A DNA stretch of 30,526 bases from Bacteroides sp. (lineage in GTDB: Bacteria; Bacteroidota; Bacteroidia; Bacteroidales; Bacteroidaceae): the NCBI GenBank assembly GCA_019414725.1, contig DXLM01000040.1:1-30526 (forward strand). Reading direction: 5' to 3'. Made by a program: the position numbers and the translations under genes. The notes beneath the pieces were generated by a model, which was not told the DNA's origin, did no database searches, and saw nothing but the letters and a program-made list of their open reading frames with translations. Shown here piece by piece: positions 16,946 through 25,212 of the stretch; positions within the stretch are counted from its first letter, which is position 1, and each line of letters starts with the position of its first letter.

Positions 16946-16975
16946 CAAATGTAGATATTATTTTTAAAGAACAAA
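16946..16975 (-). promoter_or_regulatory. Bacteroides-type promoter of the DUF3836-to-YozG operon
   Basis: On the minus strand the -33 TTTG (16972-16975) and the -7 TACATTTG (16946-16953) are separated by 18 bases, close to the Bacteroides primary sigma consensus. Transcription should begin near 16939-16941, leaving a leader of about 70 bases before the ATG at 16870. The promoter lies exactly between the two inverted 22-nt elements. Confidence 0.75.
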
Positions 16976-16978
16976 AGA

Positions 16979-17023
16979 AAATCAGAAAATATTTATCGAA
17001 AAACAATAAATATTTTCTGATTT
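16979..17023. repeat. Perfect 18-bp inverted repeat containing second copy of the 22-nt element
   Basis: Arms at 16979-16996 and 17006-17023 are perfect reverse complements around a nine-base spacer. Positions 16994-17015 inside it repeat the element at 16922-16943 in opposite orientation. It lies upstream of the -33 box of the minus-strand operon and about 130 bases upstream of the divergent GH97 gene. No T-run supports a terminator reading. The remaining bases up to 17152 hold only a weak TATATTTA box (17110-17117) that might serve GH97. Confidence 0.7.
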
Positions 17024-17152
17024 ATGATGAGGATGTTTTGGATAAGCCTTTTTTGAAGGTATAAAGAAGTTTTCAAAAGTACGGTAAGTGTATATCAGCA
17101 GATAATTGTTATATTTACAAAAGTATTAATTTCGTTAATCAATAGAGATATT

Positions 17153-19261
17153 ATGAAGAAACTTATTCTGTGTGTTATGATCTGTCTGTTTGGCGTGGGA
17201 TTTTCTTTAGCCCAAACATTGACTTCACCCGACGGAAATCTGGTTATGGATTTTCATTTGTCGGCTGACAAAACTCCGGTTTATTCATTGAAGTATAAAG
17301 GAAAGGATGTAATAAAAGAAAGCAAGATGGGCTTTCAGATACGTCCATCGTTCGATTTCAGCAAAAATTTCCGTATTGTAGAAACAAAAGAGGATGCTTC
17401 CGATACGACTTGGAATCCTGTATGGGGGCAGAATAGTGTTATTCGTGATAATCATAAGGAATTGTTTGTTGCCTTGGAGCAAGAAGGTACGGGATGGTTG
17501 CTGAATATCCGTTTCCGTTTGTTCGATGATGGATTAGGGTTCCGTTATGAGTTCCCGGTACAGAAGGAATTGCGCCATTTTACTATTAATGAAGAAGTAA
17601 CAGAATTCCAGTTGGCCGGTGATTATAAGGCATTCTGGATTCCGGCTGACTATGATACTAATGAGTTTCAGATAACGACTTCTAAACTGTCGGAGGTTCC
17701 GCAGTTGATAGACAAGGCACGTGATGAGGCTTTGGCCTGTAAATCGCCTTCACCTAATCTTGCTGTACAGACACCCTTGATGCTGAAGTCGGATGACGGA
17801 CTTTATATCAACATTCATGAGGCTGCCTTAGTTAATTATCCAGCTATGCACCTGAATTTGGATGCACAGACTTTCCTGATGAGTTCACACCTTACTCCCG
17901 ATAAAAACGGAACAAAGGGATACATTCAGACAGGTAGTACCAGTCCGTGGCGTACGATTATTGTAAGCGATGATGCTCGAAATATTCTGGCTTCGAATTT
18001 GATTGTAAACCTGAATGAGCCTTGCAAGTTGGAAGATACTTCCTGGATTAAGCCAACCAAGTATGTTGGTGTTTGGTGGGAGTATTTTACAGGTGGAGGT
18101 TCTACATGGGCTTATACTGATACGCAAGATATCGTAATCGGCAAAACTGACTATACTAAGTTGAAACCGAACGGACATCATGGTGCCAATACGGCTCATG
18201 TGAAAGAGTATATCGATTTTGCTGCGAAAAATGGTTTTGATGCAGTATTGGTAGAAGGATGGAACGAAGGCTGGGAAGACAATTACGCTTATGCCAAGGA
18301 ATTTATATATAGTTTCACTAAAGCTTATCCGGATTTTGATGTGAAAGAGCTTCAGCGTTATGCTGCATCAAAAGGAGTAAAAATTATTATGCATCATGAA
18401 ACAACCTCATCGGTTGCCGATTACGAACGTCAGATGCATGATGCATTCCGCTTTATGAAAGAAAATGGTTATGATGCTGTAAAGACCGGTTACGTAGGTC
18501 CTATCATTCCGCGTAGCGAACATCATGACGGACAATGGATGGTGAACCATTATAATCGAGTGGCAGAAACAGCGGCACAATATCATATTATGGTTAATTC
18601 ACACGAGGCTGTACGTCCTACTGGTATGTATCGTACATATCCTAACTGGATAGCTCAAGAATCAGCACGTGGAACGGAATTTGAGTCCTTCAATGGAATC
18701 CGTCCGGATCATCAGACTATCTTGCCATTTACCCGTTTGATGGGTGGTCCGATGGATTATACTCCGGGAATCTTTGAAGGTGATCTTTCTGTTTATGGCT
18801 CAAACAAAGCAAAATTAGGTACTACATTGGTTAAACAGCTTGCACTTTACGTAACGATGTACAGTCCGCTTCAGATGGCAGCCGATTTGTATCAGAATTA
18901 TGAAAAATATCCAGATGCTTTTCAATTTATTAAAGATGTAGCTGTGGACTGGGATAATACATATATTCTGGAAGCAGAACCGGGTGATTATATCACTATT
19001 GCCCGTAAGGCAAAAGGAAAGAACGAATGGTATATTGGTGGAATTACTGATGAAAACAGTCGTGAAGCCGTTATTGATTTGAGTTTCCTTCCGGCTGGGA
19101 AAAAATATCAGGCAACTATTTATGCCGATGGAAAAACAGCTGACTGGCATACAAATCCAAAGGAATATGTGATTTCTACAAAGAAAGTAACTAATAAGAC
19201 AAAATTGAAACAACGTCTTGCTCCGAGTGGAGGTGTAGCTGTCAGCATTAAGGAATTGTAA
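17153..19261 (+). CDS. GH97 glycoside hydrolase, SusB-type (probable inverting alpha-glucosidase)
   Basis: The 702-residue exported enzyme has a signal peptide ending near SLAQ (residue ~21). An N-terminal beta-super-sandwich (about 22-290), a catalytic TIM barrel (about 300-570) and a C-terminal beta domain follow. Four acidic residues align in spacing with the established SusB catalytic and calcium residues (E439, E508, E526, E532): Glu416 in HHET, Glu485 in NSHE, Glu503 and Glu509 in ESARGTE. The intervals of 69, 18 and 6 match exactly. This favours the inverting alpha-glucosidase branch over the retaining alpha-galactosidase branch. It is a lone gene, divergent from the DUF3836 operon and not beside a SusC/D pair, so it probably acts in the periplasm on oligosaccharides released elsewhere. 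Confidence 0.94.
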   Translation: MKKLILCVMICLFGVGFSLAQTLTSPDGNLVMDFHLSADKTPVYSLKYKGKDVIKESKMGFQIRPSFDFSKNFRIVETKEDASDTTWNPVWGQNSVIRDNHKELFVALEQEGTGWLLNIRFRLFDDGLGFRYEFPVQKELRHFTINEEVTEFQLAGDYKAFWIPADYDTNEFQITTSKLSEVPQLIDKARDEALACKSPSPNLAVQTPLMLKSDDGLYINIHEAALVNYPAMHLNLDAQTFLMSSHLTPDKNGTKGYIQTGSTSPWRTIIVSDDARNILASNLIVNLNEPCKLEDTSWIKPTKYVGVWWEYFTGGGSTWAYTDTQDIVIGKTDYTKLKPNGHHGANTAHVKEYIDFAAKNGFDAVLVEGWNEGWEDNYAYAKEFIYSFTKAYPDFDVKELQRYAASKGVKIIMHHETTSSVADYERQMHDAFRFMKENGYDAVKTGYVGPIIPRSEHHDGQWMVNHYNRVAETAAQYHIMVNSHEAVRPTGMYRTYPNWIAQESARGTEFESFNGIRPDHQTILPFTRLMGGPMDYTPGIFEGDLSVYGSNKAKLGTTLVKQLALYVTMYSPLQMAADLYQNYEKYPDAFQFIKDVAVDWDNTYILEAEPGDYITIARKAKGKNEWYIGGITDENSREAVIDLSFLPAGKKYQATIYADGKTADWHTNPKEYVISTKKVTNKTKLKQRLAPSGGVAVSIKEL

Positions 19262-19283
19262 TTTGTTATCATAGTTTTTTGTA

Positions 19284-19326
19284 ATCCCCGATTTCTTTAA
19301 ATAAAAAGATGTCGGGGATATTTTTT
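19284..19326 (+). terminator. Intrinsic terminator of the GH97 gene
   Basis: ATCCCCGA (19284-19291) and TCGGGGAT (19312-19319) form an eight-pair stem, extended by imperfect T/A pairing in the loop, and are followed by ATTTTTT. Confidence 0.85.
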
Positions 19327-19348
19327 GTCTTAATACCTGAATAATTCC

Positions 19349-20275
19349 TTAACTGTGCAGTAGCAAGCGGGATACTGTTTCACGGTCTGTATTCAGTTGG
19401 GTAATCAGCTTTTCCAGACTATCAAATTTTTGTTCTTGACGGATAAATTCGATAAACTCTATCCGCATATGATGATTATAAATATCGCCTGAAAAATTGA
19501 GTATATGAACTTCAATACTTAGGTTGGATCCATTGTCAACTGTTGGACGATGACCGATATTCAGCATGCCGGCATAACGTACTTCGTCAATATACGCATA
19601 TACAGCATATACTCCTTCTTTGGGAATTAGTTTATCGGGGCAGGAGGGGAGAAGATTAGCTGTAGGAAAGCCTAACTTGCGTCCTACTTTATATCCGTCC
19701 ACGACAGTTCCATCCAGGTAATAGTGATAGCCTAAATAATGATTTGCATGTTGTATATCACCGTCTTTTAAGACCTTGCGTATGACAGACGAACTGATAG
19801 ACACTCCATCCTCTATCAATGCTTGTGCGCGAATTACTTCTATACCCAATTCCTTTCCATATTGGCAATAATCATCGAAACCTTCGCAGCGATTGTGCCC
19901 GAAGCGATGGTCGTACCCGATAACCAAAACACGGACATTAAAACGTTCTCGGAGTAATTGCATGAACTCACGTGCAGAAAGCAGTGACAGTTCTTTGGTA
20001 AATGGTAGCATGATGCAGTAATCCGCTTCCGTTTGCTGGATGAGAGCTGTCTTTTGAGGCAGACAAGTAAGCCATTGAGGACGGTAACTACTTTGCATAA
20101 CCTGACGTGGATGTATCGGAAAGGTTATGAGAGCACTGTGGAAGTTTCTTTGCCGGGCTTCTTTGCAAACCTGTTTGATGAGGAAACGATGGCCGCGGTG
20201 TAGTCCGTCGAAACAACCTATAGTTGCTACGCAAGGTAAAAGTGTCTGCTTAATCTCGTCTGTTATGATTTTCAT
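19349..20275 (-). CDS. ribF: Bifunctional riboflavin kinase/FAD synthetase RibF
   Basis: RibF phosphorylates riboflavin to FMN and adenylates FMN to FAD in the cytoplasm. The 308-residue length is normal. The N-terminal nucleotidyltransferase domain shows GCFDGLHRGHR with the HxGH motif at 25-28 and ISSSVIRK at 160-167. The C-terminal flavokinase domain begins near 185 and has the GFPTAN motif at 202-207. It is last in a minus-strand run with a HAD phosphatase gene eight bases upstream and a P-type ATPase gene before that. The HAD protein might act on flavin or other phosphates, but no evidence links them beyond position. Confidence 0.96.
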   Translation of the reverse strand: MKIITDEIKQTLLPCVATIGCFDGLHRGHRFLIKQVCKEARQRNFHSALITFPIHPRQVMQSSYRPQWLTCLPQKTALIQQTEADYCIMLPFTKELSLLSAREFMQLLRERFNVRVLVIGYDHRFGHNRCEGFDDYCQYGKELGIEVIRAQALIEDGVSISSSVIRKVLKDGDIQHANHYLGYHYYLDGTVVDGYKVGRKLGFPTANLLPSCPDKLIPKEGVYAVYAYIDEVRYAGMLNIGHRPTVDNGSNLSIEVHILNFSGDIYNHHMRIEFIEFIRQEQKFDSLEKLITQLNTDRETVSRLLLHS

Positions 20276-20283
20276 GTAGGATT

Positions 20284-20898
20284 TTATTTAAATAAATCGC
20301 CAAGATCAGTTCCTGGTGTGTAGTGGGCTACCTGTATACCTGTTGAGGCAGCTGCCTGACAATTGATTTCCGCATCATCAATAAACAGAGTTTCTTCCGG
20401 CTGAAGCTCTGCTTCTTGTAAGGCAACTTGGAATATCGCGGGGTCAGGTTTCGACAGATGCATACGATATGAGAGGAAAATACGTTCAAAATATGTTTTA
20501 TAGTCCTTTCCGTTATGGCAGAAAGCTTGTCTGGAACCATATTCCCAATGAAGTTCATTTGTATTGCTCAATAAGAATAGCCGGTAGCTTTTGCTTAATT
20601 CAGCAAGCAGATGGAGCTTCTCTTCAGGAATTGTAAGCAGTTCCATATTCCACATCCGATCAATTTCCTCATCGGTAAGCGGTTGGCTGATGTACTTACG
20701 TATGGCTGCACGAAATTCAGGGGTACTTATATTTCCACATTCGTAATCGCGGAAAAAGCCCAGTTCATTAGTCCCTGTCAGCAGATTGCGTACATTGACT
20801 GCTCCCGCCTGTTCGAAGGCGCTGATACACCCTTCTAGATTCAGGTCTATCAATACGCCTCCCCAGTCGAAGATGATATTTTTTATTTGCTTATTCAT
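20284..20898 (-). CDS. HAD superfamily hydrolase (YihX-like phosphatase)
   Basis: The 204-residue protein is a HAD-IA hydrolase with motif I DWGGVLIDLN (nucleophile Asp11), motif II LLSNTN (Ser111), motif III SKPDP (Lys150) and motif IV FIDDAEIN (Asp174, Asp175). A helical cap lies at about 20-90. The glycine in place of the second motif I aspartate is usual for the D[FWL]GG/N variants such as YihX. Substrate is probably a small phosphorylated metabolite. It lies 27 bases downstream of the ATPase gene and eight bases upstream of ribF. The latter suggests a link to flavin nucleotides, which remains inference. Confidence 0.92.
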   Translation of the reverse strand: MNKQIKNIIFDWGGVLIDLNLEGCISAFEQAGAVNVRNLLTGTNELGFFRDYECGNISTPEFRAAIRKYISQPLTDEEIDRMWNMELLTIPEEKLHLLAELSKSYRLFLLSNTNELHWEYGSRQAFCHNGKDYKTYFERIFLSYRMHLSKPDPAIFQVALQEAELQPEETLFIDDAEINCQAAASTGIQVAHYTPGTDLGDLFK

Positions 20899-20925
20899 TT
20901 TATAACCAATGTTTGTGACATCGAT

Positions 20926-23553
20926 TTATTTGTTCCCCAGGCGTTTGATTCCTCTCCATATTTCCCCTATCCATAAAACAAATGATGTACCTCCGATGAT
21001 ATACAGCCATTCGTTTAAAGGAAGAGGCTCAGTACGGAATACTTTGCCGCCAAAGCTGACGATGAGTATCTGGCCTACAAGAATAATGATAGCGACACTT
21101 AGCATTCCTAAAGCATGGCTGGCATCCTTGAAGATTGAATGGTTAGTGCCGAATACACTTGCATTGAACAGGTTCCAGAACTGCAACATCACAAATATGG
21201 TGAAAAAGACTGTCAGATGATGTGTGTCCATTCCACCTGGGAGATTTTTGAAGTAGACCAGTAATCCCATCAGAATAGCAAGGAAGCCTAAGCCTACACC
21301 AAAGATATTATTACGCATAGCAGGGGTGATGATGAAATCTGTGCGACGGCGAGGCTTTTCGTTCATTACATCCATACTTGGTGAGATGGAAGCAAGAGCC
21401 ATAGCTGCGAATGTATCCATAATCAGGTTTACCCAAAGCATTTGCGTTACGGTAAGTGGCAAGGCTGTTCCGAAGAATGCACCCAGCAATACACTTAACA
21501 ATGCAACAACATTGATTGTAAGCTGGAATACGATAAAGCGCTGGATATTTTTATACAGTGAACGTCCCCACATTACAGCAGTTGCAATGCTGTGGAATGA
21601 ATCATCCAGCAATGTGATGTCACTGGCTTCTTTTGCTACAGATGTTCCTGTACCCATTGACAATCCTACTTGTGCGTGATTTAATGCAGGAGCATCGTTG
21701 GTTCCATCTCCTGTTACTGCTACGACAGCTCCTTTTTGTTGTAACAACTGTACTAAACGCTGCTTATCCATAGGACGTGCGCGACTCATTACTTTCAGAT
21801 CGAGTACGCGTTCAAGGGCTTCTTCATCGCTTAATGCAGCAAATTCAACTCCGGTAATACGGTTGCGCTCTGTATCTTCAGGTTGCCAAAGACCAATTTG
21901 GCGTGCAATTTCTGTAGCTGTTCCCGGAGTATCTCCTGTTACAATCTTTACTCCAATACCAGCTGACTGGCATTTTTTTACAGCATCGGGTACGTCTGGG
22001 CGAATCGGGTCGCTGATTGCAAAGATTCCCAAGAAAGTCATACCGCCTTCGCCGACTAGTTCTGCACAGTCGTCAGAAGCGTTTTCCGGAATAACTTTAT
22101 AAGCTATACCAAGTGTACGCATAGCTTTATTCTGGTAAGCCAGCAACTGTTCGTTATACTTATCAATCTGAGCTTTATCCAGGTTACATTTGCCCATTAC
22201 AATCTCTGGGGCACCTTTGATGTAGAGTATCCGTTTTTTCTGAATCGGCGAATCTACTAATGTAGCCATGTATTTGCGTTCCGTAGAAAAGGTCAATTGG
22301 TTAATGACTTTAGCCTCTTCACGCAGTTTCATGTAGTTCTGTCCTTTACCATTTAACCAGAGTAAGAGAGCTATTTCGGTAGGGTTTCCTACGCCCGAAG
22401 GTTTTTCTCCTTCTACCTTTTCTTCAAGGAATGCAGTAGAGTTGGCAGCTATTCCTTCCGCTATCAGTTCAGGCTGGCTTTCATCGACCTGTGCCTCGTA
22501 TACTTGCATCAGATTTTGTGTAAGAGTTCCTGTCTTATCTGTGCAGATAACAGTGATAGCACCCATTGTTTCACAAGCATGCATTTTTCGTACTAAGTTG
22601 TTCGTTTTCAGCATACGTCGCATGTTGAGGGCAAGGCTGAGCGTCACACTCATCGGCAATCCTTCTGGGACAGCTACAACAATCAAAGTGACAGCCATCA
22701 TGAAATATTTCAGGACAATACGTGCTATTTCTAGCCATTGATGCCAGTCAGTAACTTCTGTTACCGTGAGATACTGGTATAAATCTTTGCTGGTGAATAT
22801 GATAAAGGTCAGTGCTGCGATTGTAAACCCTGCTTTACCTATAAGGTTTGCTAATTTGGTAAGCTGAATATTCAGTGGTGTTTGTTCCTGACTTTGTTCT
22901 GTAGACTGACGGGCTACTTTACCGATTTCTGTAGCATCTCCAACACGTTCTACGCGCATGATACCATGTCCGTCTGTAATGGTCGTACCACGCATCACAG
23001 AATTCGAGGGGTATGTTGCTTCTTCGTCAAAGTGGGCTTCATCGGTTGTTTTATTTACCATTAACTCTCCGGTCAGTGTCGATTCGTTGACTTGCAAAGA
23101 AACAGCTTCCACCAGCATTCCATCGGCAGGAACTTCTTCTCCGGTATTTAGGATGACGATATCTCCTACAACAATATCTTTACGCGGTATTTCCTTTATC
23201 TTTCCATTACGAATTACTGTTACGGGAGTTTCTTCGCCCACGGCATTCAGCAAATCAAATTTTTTATTGGCATCGTATTCAAAATAGAATCCAATTCCAG
23301 TTGCCAGAAAAATAGCAAAAAATATACCAATTGTTTCAGCATATTCATTCTCAATAATTGAAATGATAAGTGAAAAAACTGCTGCAACTAATAATACTCG
23401 GATAACAGGATCCTGAAATTTCTCCAAATAAAGTTTCCATATGGAGGGACGTTTGGGAGGAGTTAATAGGTTTACTCCATTTTTTTCACGGCTCGCAATG
23501 ACTTCCTGGTCGGTAAGTCCGGTCAAATGAGATTCATTTGTGTTTTGTGACAT
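20926..23553 (-). CDS. Calcium-transporting P-type ATPase, PMCA-like
   Basis: The 875-residue inner-membrane pump has the P2-type layout: N-terminal cation-ATPase segment, spans M1-M2 near 53-90, actuator domain with TGE at 161-163, M3-M4 with PEGLP at 296-300, phosphorylation site DKTGT at 339-343, nucleotide-binding domain including KGAPE, hinge TGDGTNDAPAL, and six C-terminal spans. M6 contains WVNLIMDTFAAMALA, which closely resembles the single calcium site of plasma-membrane calcium ATPases. Calcium export is therefore the best prediction. The actuator reads TGEL rather than the common TGES. It heads a probable operon with the HAD phosphatase and ribF. Confidence 0.93.
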   Translation of the reverse strand: MSQNTNESHLTGLTDQEVIASREKNGVNLLTPPKRPSIWKLYLEKFQDPVIRVLLVAAVFSLIISIIENEYAETIGIFFAIFLATGIGFYFEYDANKKFDLLNAVGEETPVTVIRNGKIKEIPRKDIVVGDIVILNTGEEVPADGMLVEAVSLQVNESTLTGELMVNKTTDEAHFDEEATYPSNSVMRGTTITDGHGIMRVERVGDATEIGKVARQSTEQSQEQTPLNIQLTKLANLIGKAGFTIAALTFIIFTSKDLYQYLTVTEVTDWHQWLEIARIVLKYFMMAVTLIVVAVPEGLPMSVTLSLALNMRRMLKTNNLVRKMHACETMGAITVICTDKTGTLTQNLMQVYEAQVDESQPELIAEGIAANSTAFLEEKVEGEKPSGVGNPTEIALLLWLNGKGQNYMKLREEAKVINQLTFSTERKYMATLVDSPIQKKRILYIKGAPEIVMGKCNLDKAQIDKYNEQLLAYQNKAMRTLGIAYKVIPENASDDCAELVGEGGMTFLGIFAISDPIRPDVPDAVKKCQSAGIGVKIVTGDTPGTATEIARQIGLWQPEDTERNRITGVEFAALSDEEALERVLDLKVMSRARPMDKQRLVQLLQQKGAVVAVTGDGTNDAPALNHAQVGLSMGTGTSVAKEASDITLLDDSFHSIATAVMWGRSLYKNIQRFIVFQLTINVVALLSVLLGAFFGTALPLTVTQMLWVNLIMDTFAAMALASISPSMDVMNEKPRRRTDFIITPAMRNNIFGVGLGFLAILMGLLVYFKNLPGGMDTHHLTVFFTIFVMLQFWNLFNASVFGTNHSIFKDASHALGMLSVAIIILVGQILIVSFGGKVFRTEPLPLNEWLYIIGGTSFVLWIGEIWRGIKRLGNK

Positions 23554-23583
23554 AATGCCTAGTTATTAATTGATTAAGTAGCA

Positions 23584-23603
23584 CAAAAATACAATATATA
23601 TTG
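23584..23603 (-). promoter_or_regulatory. Candidate promoter of the P-type ATPase operon with abutting palindrome
   Basis: On the minus strand TATTTTTG (23584-23591) matches TAnnTTTG, 30 bases before the ATG at 23553. The perfect 12-base palindrome CAATATATATTG (23592-23603) directly abuts it on the upstream side. The region is very A/T-rich, so the palindrome may be chance. No -33 TTTG is seen. Confidence 0.45.
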
Positions 23604-23651
23604 ATATGCCTATATATATTTGTTTTTTTTATAAAAAAATCCTCTTAAATG

Positions 23652-23682
23652 TTGCAAGTTTCAAGCTAATCTATTACTTTTG
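23652..23682 (+). promoter_or_regulatory. Promoter of the tRNA-Met gene
   Basis: A TTG element (23652-23654) and TACTTTTG (23675-23682) are 20 bases apart, fitting the Bacteroides -33/-7 pattern. The tRNA begins 30 bases after the -7 box. Confidence 0.7.
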
Positions 23683-23712
23683 CACTCGGATTTAAGGGAT
23701 TACCTTAATATC

Positions 23713-23786
23713 GGACTTGTAGCTCAGTTGGTTAGAGCAACAGACTCATAATCTGGAGGTCCCAGGTTCAAGCCCTGGCTGGTCCA
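23713..23786 (+). tRNA. tRNA-Met (anticodon CAT)
   Basis: The 74-base sequence folds as a cloverleaf: D stem GCTC/GAGC, anticodon loop CTCATAA with CAT at 34-36, and T arm CCAGG-TTCAAGC-CCTGG. The discriminator base is A, and the 3' CCA is not encoded. The acceptor stem starts G-G and ends C-C, so it is not the initiator type with a 1-72 mismatch. Elongator Met is most likely; tRNA-Ile2 with a modified C34 cannot be excluded by eye. There is a U-U mismatch at acceptor position 6-67 and A-G at 27-43. Confidence 0.95.
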
Positions 23787-23799
23787 CAAAGAATATCAG

Positions 23800-23829
23800 G
23801 CAGTTACGAATTTCGTAACTGCTTTTTTT
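23800..23829 (+). terminator. Intrinsic terminator of the tRNA gene
   Basis: GCAGTTACGAA (23800-23810) and TTCGTAACTGC (23812-23822) form a perfect 11-base inverted repeat, followed by seven T residues. Confidence 0.9.
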
Positions 23830-23868
23830 ATGTCCTTGCGTAAGCAGAGAGGCAACATGGATCAACGT

Positions 23869-23912
23869 AAAAAAGAACCGCCTGTATGCGCAAACTCTGC
23901 GGATACAGGCGG
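23869..23912 (-). terminator. Intrinsic terminator of the susC/susD operon
   Basis: CCGCCTGTAT (23878-23887) and ATACAGGCGG (23903-23912) form a perfect ten-pair stem with an inner CGC/GCG. On the minus strand it is followed by TTCTTTTTT. It lies about 110 bases downstream of the last gene of the minus-strand glycan operon, tail to tail with the tRNA terminator. Confidence 0.85.
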
Positions 23913-23976
23913 ATTTTACACAAACTTGCAAATATATTTAGCAAATCTGTTAAAAAAGCAGGCATTTTTCTTCATT

Positions 23977-24004
23977 CCTTTACTCCTTTATCCTTAAGTA
24001 AAGG
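23977..24004 (-). other. Hairpin in the 3' untranslated region of the glycan operon
   Basis: CCTTTACT (23977-23984) and AGTAAAGG (23997-24004) are perfect reverse complements around 12 bases. No T-run follows on the minus strand, so it is more likely a 3'-end structure than the terminator itself, which lies further downstream at 23869-23912. Nothing else is seen between 23913 and 24024. Confidence 0.4.
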
Positions 24005-24024
24005 ATATGAAGAATTGTAATTTT

Positions 24025-25188
24025 TTATTTTATAGCTATTGGAGTTTCCAGGTCAATAATATTTAATGCACTTCCTCCTCCGTTTGCCAGACCATCCATA
24101 CCATTAGGTGATGCATCTTTTACATAACATGTTCCTCCTGATTCAAACTGATCAGTTCCATTGAGCTTATAGTAAGCTGCCAGACCGTCTGAATTTGGAT
24201 CAACGTTCAGCATGTTTTGTTTAATTTGGTTTTCTGTGCGTGCAACATTCCAAAGTCTTACTTCACTCATGTAACCATAGAATGGACGTTCTCCCCACAT
24301 AAACCCGGCAACCTTACCGATGAAGAATCCTCCTGATCCTTCTGAAGCTAAGTCGAAACTTGGGGTATCCCATGTAGATTCAGCAGCTTTACTACCATTG
24401 ATGTAAAGAACTGTTTTACCAGAAGGCTGATCATAAGTGAATGCTACGTGGTACCATTTACCTGTTTCAAATGCTTGAGTAGAATGATACTGTTTGGTTC
24501 CTGCAATCTGAATCCAATCATTATGACCATCTGGTAAAGCTGTGTCACCAATACGAAGAATCAAAATTCCTTCATTACCCATAATGGTATTATTGCTCAG
24601 CAGTTGATTAATATAGATAAGTGCTTCATAAGTTACAGACTTATATATTGTTCCACTAGCCAAAGGAATCTTAATGTGATTACTTTGGAACTGAGCAGCT
24701 TTCTTAATCTGTACGGGCTTGGTTATGACAAAGTAAAGAATGTCAGTTCCCGCAATAGCAGGGATGGATGAAGATTGAATACATACAGGGAGCAGATAAG
24801 ATTTACCTTCTTCTATATTTCCTAGATTTGAAAATTCTATAGGTACTTTTTCTGAGTAAATTGTTCCACTAGGTATGCTTGTTGTATTACTTCCTAATTT
24901 CACATTAGACGCATTAAGCATTTCATAGTTAGTCCCGTATTTCTTATTATATTCGTTTACTACATTCTGTCCTGCAATACTATAACATACTTCAACAGGA
25001 GAGGAGCATGCAGAAGAAACTCTGGATTGTAATTCATAAATGATAGGTTTATCATCTAGAACTTCAATGGTATGTTCTTTGCTTTCGAAGTAAACTTTTG
25101 CTTCCAGCAGGTCGCTTTCACTGTCATTGCAACTGTTCAGCAATACAGCTATGGTGCAAAACGCCAAATATTTTAATAGTTGTTTCAT
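24025..25188 (-). CDS. DUF1735 and LamG-domain surface lipoprotein (probable glycan-binding protein)
   Basis: The 387-residue lipoprotein has lipobox LLNSC (Cys20). A DUF1735-type beta domain follows (about 27-160, with the typical VVNEYNKKYGTNYEMLN segment). A LamG/concanavalin-A-like domain spans about 180-355 (GKWYHVAFTYDQPSGKTVLYINGS and YGYMSEVRLWNVARTENQI are typical). No glycosidase motif is visible. In Sus-like loci that act on N-glycans, DUF1735 proteins accompany a GH18 enzyme as surface glycan-binding proteins, and this gene begins 24 bases after the GH18 stop. It is the last gene of the operon. Confidence 0.9.
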   Translation of the reverse strand: MKQLLKYLAFCTIAVLLNSCNDSESDLLEAKVYFESKEHTIEVLDDKPIIYELQSRVSSACSSPVEVCYSIAGQNVVNEYNKKYGTNYEMLNASNVKLGSNTTSIPSGTIYSEKVPIEFSNLGNIEEGKSYLLPVCIQSSSIPAIAGTDILYFVITKPVQIKKAAQFQSNHIKIPLASGTIYKSVTYEALIYINQLLSNNTIMGNEGILILRIGDTALPDGHNDWIQIAGTKQYHSTQAFETGKWYHVAFTYDQPSGKTVLYINGSKAAESTWDTPSFDLASEGSGGFFIGKVAGFMWGERPFYGYMSEVRLWNVARTENQIKQNMLNVDPNSDGLAAYYKLNGTDQFESGGTCYVKDASPNGMDGLANGGGSALNIIDLETPIAIK

Positions 25189-25212
25189 ATCTTTAGAATT
25201 TCATGATTCGTA

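Noticed and set aside
16979..17023. Inverted repeat read as a terminator
   Set aside because: There is no T-run on either strand, it lies between divergent genes, and it contains a copy of the operator-like element.
23746..23931. Minus-strand 61-codon frame ending in DQPGLEPGTSRL
   Set aside because: This ending is a well-known artefact of translating the antisense of a tRNA gene; the frame starts in a terminator region and covers the tRNA-Met 3' half.
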